From: a virus
IMG/VR virus record: IMGVR_UViG_3300020383_000006
Span: 1-64,000 of that record
Strand: one strand, 5' to 3'
Length of the DNA stretch: 64,000 nt
This document shows positions 62,170 to 64,000 of this stretch, piece by piece. The translations under genes were made by a program, and so were the position numbers. The stretch's first letter is position 1. The number at the start of each line of letters is the position of its first letter. The notes under the pieces are model-generated. The model was not told the origin of the DNA and searched no databases. It saw nothing but the letters and a program-made list of their open reading frames with translations.

Positions 62170-62673
62170 ATGAGAGTATTATTTTTGCACGGTTATGGGT
62201 CAAGTTCAGAAACTGACAAGTTTAAGGCAATCACTTCTAATAAAGTTACCCATAAGTTTTGTCCTTATATTGAGTACAACAAAACCGATTTCCTTTCTTT
62301 GTTTACGAAATTATCCCATATTGTTGAAAAATTCAGACCTGATTTAATTATTGGTCATTCTCTAGGTGGGTATTGGGCTAAAGTGATGAGCAACGCTTAT
62401 CATATTCCATGTATTCTATTGAACCCACAGTTATTTCCAAAGAAAAAGTATGGGTTTCCTAATTTGGATAAATCTGATTTTGAAACTGGGGTTTGGACTT
62501 ATAGTTACCTTGAATCAGGCGACGACATTATTGATTATGAAAAAACTAAATTAATATTAGAAAATTATACTGACTTAGAAATCTACGAAGGCGGTCACCA
62601 TAGAATTAAAAACCTAGATTCAATAAATAGTATTATTGAAAAACATTCTAGAATAGACGGGATTTATGATTAA
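62170..62673 (+). CDS. Alpha/beta hydrolase, YqiA-like esterase
   Basis: 167 residues. HGYGSSSETDKF (oxyanion region, about 6-17), nucleophile elbow GHSLGG (Ser at about 63), acidic residue in YLESGDDIIDY (about 117-127) and catalytic His in EGGHHRIKN (about 139-147). The small size and pattern match the YqiA/UPF0227 esterase family. Possible role: cutting an acyl or acetyl group from host surface material or a signal molecule; not known. Overlaps the leader-bearing gene by 8 nt. Confidence 0.8.
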   Translation: MRVLFLHGYGSSSETDKFKAITSNKVTHKFCPYIEYNKTDFLSLFTKLSHIVEKFRPDLIIGHSLGGYWAKVMSNAYHIPCILLNPQLFPKKKYGFPNLDKSDFETGVWTYSYLESGDDIIDYEKTKLILENYTDLEIYEGGHHRIKNLDSINSIIEKHSRIDGIYD

Positions 62674-63259
62674 ATTTCAAGACTTCATCAACGAAAGATT
62701 TGTTAACCTTTTTGGTGATGTAGAAGGAAAAGAAAAATACGTTGACCAAGTTTGGGATATGTTACAATCATCTTATAAACGTTCAGGCGGTATTAAAGGC
62801 TCTGGTTTCGGTTCTAAGCAAGAAATGATAGACAAGCTACCGTTATGGAAGCTAGTCCGTAAAGACGGCAAGATTGTTGCTGGTGGACTCTATAAAGACA
62901 AACGGGGTCGTAAGCGCGTAGCTTCATTTACTGATGGAACTGAACAAGGCAAAAAATGGTTAGGTAAAGTCGTAGAAGAAGATTTTGAACGTGCTTTCTT
63001 TGAAATGTCTAAAGCGGCATTTGGTTCAGCCGTTAAAAATTTGGGTATTGACTTCATGAAGCGTTGGGCTAAAACGCCACAAGAAGTAGAAAAAATTCTT
63101 AAAGGAAAGGAAATAGTTTATCCAGTACCGGAAAATGACCCGCATGTTATAAAAGTCCCAGAATTGAAGGAATTTTATTACCAACGTGAACTAGGTGGGA
63201 AATTAGAAACCAAAATTATGTTGGGTACAACTGGGAATAAAATAGTTGTAGAACAGTAA
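62666..63259 (+). CDS. Putative capsid-targeted protein, possible GNAT-like (leader MIKFQDFINE)
   Basis: 197 residues with leader MIKFQDFINE, predicted cut INE/R. The mature part reads YVDQVWDMLQSSYKRSGGIK, LWKLVRKDGKIVAGGLYKDK and VASFTDGTEQGKKWLGKVVEED, then FEMSKAAFGSAVKNLG: the layout of an N-acetyltransferase-like (GNAT) phage protein, though I cannot confirm the acetyl-CoA loop. Largest of the leader-bearing set. An injected acetyltransferase could modify host proteins before transcription starts, as T4 Alt does by ADP-ribosylation. Overlaps the esterase gene. Confidence 0.6.
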   Translation: MIKFQDFINERFVNLFGDVEGKEKYVDQVWDMLQSSYKRSGGIKGSGFGSKQEMIDKLPLWKLVRKDGKIVAGGLYKDKRGRKRVASFTDGTEQGKKWLGKVVEEDFERAFFEMSKAAFGSAVKNLGIDFMKRWAKTPQEVEKILKGKEIVYPVPENDPHVIKVPELKEFYYQRELGGKLETKIMLGTTGNKIVVEQ

Positions 63260-63262
63260 ATT

Positions 63263-63339
63263 GGAGATGTAGCTCAGTCGGTCAGAGCACGAAACTCATA
63301 ATTTCGGGGTCGGTGGTTCAATTCCACTCATCTCCACCA
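63263..63339 (+). tRNA. tRNA with CAU anticodon (Met or Ile2)
   Basis: 77 nt with CCA. Acceptor GGAGATG/CATCTCC, anticodon stem CGAAA/TTTCG around CTCATAA. Third CAU tRNA of the window; one of the three probably decodes AUA as Ile2. Confidence 0.93.
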
Positions 63340-63347
63340 ATTTAAGA

Positions 63348-63355
63348 TATAAATA
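63348..63355 (+). promoter_or_regulatory. TATAAATA late-type element
   Basis: Exact TATAAATA between two tRNA genes, 9 nt before the next tRNA. Could make the last tRNA and the gene at 63472 late, or be chance in AT-rich DNA. Confidence 0.4.
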
Positions 63356-63363
63356 TAGTTTAT

Positions 63364-63449
63364 AAGGGTGCTGATATTGGTGTGTCGAGCGGTCTCCAAA
63401 ACCGTGATCTTAACCGATCTTGGGGGTTCGAATCCCTCCACCTTTGCCA
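63364..63449 (+). tRNA. tRNA with CCA anticodon (Trp), unusual variable arm
   Basis: 86 nt with CCA. Acceptor AAGGGTG/CACCTTT, anticodon stem GCGGT/ACCGT around CTCCAAA, T-arm GGGGG-TTCGAAT-CCCTC. The variable region is 16 nt (GATC...GATC), long for a Trp tRNA, and position 8 is C where U is nearly universal. Discriminator G. Confidence 0.8.
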
Positions 63450-63471
63450 ATTTTAAATAGAAGAGGTTTTT

Positions 63472-63588
63472 ATGAAAAAGAATACATTTGTTGGTGGCGG
63501 CAATTACAACGAAAAATCATCGATTGGTTTTGATGAATACTGTAGCCGAGTTAAAGGTATGATTGATGGTGGTTTTACTGGCGCTTAA
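63472..63588 (+). CDS. Tiny hypothetical protein
   Basis: 38 residues, AGAAGAGGTTTTT before the ATG at 63472. Gly-rich, polar (VGGGNYNEKSSIGFDEYCSR then VKGMIDGGFTGA). Good start signal; no motif. Between the last tRNA and the promoter at 63598. Confidence 0.5.
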   Translation: MKKNTFVGGGNYNEKSSIGFDEYCSRVKGMIDGGFTGA

Positions 63589-63597
63589 TAAAATCAC

Positions 63598-63626
63598 TTT
63601 ACTTTTAAAAACAATAAGCCTATAAT
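63598..63626 (+). promoter_or_regulatory. Phage promoter TTTACT-17-TATAAT followed by a dyad
   Basis: TTTACT at 63598-63603, TATAAT at 63621-63626, spacer 17. GACCTCATA (63627-63635) and TATGAGGTC (63645-63653), then TTTT, form a 9-bp dyad right at the expected start: a terminator for upstream transcripts, or an operator overlapping +1. Confidence 0.8.
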
Positions 63627-63660
63627 GACCTCATACTAATTTGTTATGAGGTCTTTTGTT

Positions 63661-63864
63661 ATGTTAAACCCTTTCTCTTCAATTATTCTAATAATTATTG
63701 GTTTAATCATGATTGCTTTAGGCATGATTTATAGTGAACCAACACCTACTGTCAAAATTTCTCACTCTTCTGGTGAATGTGTCGAAGTTATCAATTATAC
63801 TAAAGAAACTCGATTTAGTTGTGATAATCTGCCGGAAAAATATGACCACGTTTGGGTCAAGTAA
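63661..63864 (+). CDS. Small membrane protein
   Basis: 67 residues from the ATG at 63661 (GAGGT 9 nt upstream). One hydrophobic segment at about residues 6-24 (SIILIIIGLIMIALGMIYS), then a polar, Cys-containing tail (SSGECVEVINYTKETRFSCD) that may form a periplasmic disulfide. Early-expressed from the promoter at 63598. Function unknown. Confidence 0.65.
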   Translation: MLNPFSSIILIIIGLIMIALGMIYSEPTPTVKISHSSGECVEVINYTKETRFSCDNLPEKYDHVWVK

Positions 63865-63866
63865 TA

Positions 63867-64000
63867 ATGGCTTCCTACCGTATAAAATGTTATTGTGGTT
63901 TTGATAAAGAAGTATCAGAAAGGGATTGTTTATTTGATTCCTTAAAAGAAACTCTTACTTGCCCACAATGCATGTACCGTCTTTCAAAATCAGTAGTCAA
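63867..64000 (+). CDS. Zinc-ribbon-like protein, cut by window end
   Basis: At least 44 residues from the ATG at 63867, 2 nt after the previous stop; the gene runs off the window. CYCG (about 8-11) and CPQC (about 32-35) form a CxC...CxxC pattern, a possible zinc ribbon. Same operon as the membrane protein. Confidence 0.5.
   Translation, partial: MASYRIKCYCGFDKEVSERDCLFDSLKETLTCPQCMYRLSKSVV

Noticed and set aside
1-64000. CRISPR array, integrase, attachment site or insertion sequence
   Set aside because: No regularly spaced direct repeats and no integrase, transposase or repressor gene were found; the gene content is that of a lytic phage.

Overview
The window is a 64-kb piece of a strictly lytic T4-like (Tevenvirinae-type) myovirus genome, AT-rich and densely packed. 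The diagnosis rests on a nearly complete T4 replication, recombination and transcription core: topoisomerase II (39, 52), primase (61), clamp and clamp loader (45, 44, 62), RegA, 46/47 nuclease, sigma factor gp55, co-activator gp33, DsbA, SSB gp32, helicase loader gp59, Dda, UvsW, UvsY, DNA ligase, NrdA/NrdB, ThyX, dNMP kinase, rIIA/rIIB, and a baseplate-hub block. No integrase or repressor is visible. The host is probably an AT-rich, possibly aquatic, gammaproteobacterium; this is inferred only from the gene repertoire.

Layout. 1-6.3 kb: a plus-strand run of small overlapping early genes, including membrane proteins and a lipoprotein. 6.4-13.8 kb: topoisomerase, primase, an HTH-metallophosphoesterase, a RuvC-like nuclease and a glutaredoxin. 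13.8-18.4 kb: baseplate-hub and tail genes. 18.4-34.7 kb (minus): nucleotide metabolism, ligase, SSB/59/33, spanins and small genes. 34.7-35.8 kb (minus): two tRNAs around about 800 nt of non-coding DNA full of inverted repeats. 35.8-49.1 kb (minus): glycosyltransferase-like genes, Dda and the replisome and recombination core. 49.1-54.8 kb (plus): tail-tube-like protein, UvsY, rIIA, rIIB. 54.9-63.5 kb (plus): a 23-member tRNA array interleaved with small genes, an RtcB RNA ligase and several structured non-coding RNA candidates.

Five themes stand out. (1) Ten genes scattered over the window begin with the same roughly 10-residue leader of the form MK-(S/T)-F-x-x-(F/Y)-(I/L/T)-x-E. It resembles the T4 capsid-targeting sequence that the prohead protease cleaves, so they look like a large set of capsid-packaged, injected proteins. 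(2) With the two minus-strand genes there are 25 tRNA or tRNA-like genes covering all 20 amino acids, with an RtcB ligase inside the array. (3) At least eight strongly base-pairing segments sit between or next to tRNA genes and may be stable RNAs. (4) A stereotyped promoter, TTTACT-N17-TATAAT-like, occurs at 13 or more sites, often fused to the preceding terminator hairpin; a second class carries a conserved block upstream of the -10. T4-late TATAAATA boxes precede virion-type genes. (5) A structured, pseudoknot-like leader lies in front of a small zinc-ribbon gene.

Coordinates use the start codon best supported by a ribosome-binding site, so many starts are downstream of the longest open frame. 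All similarity statements are from memory of the families; no searches were run.
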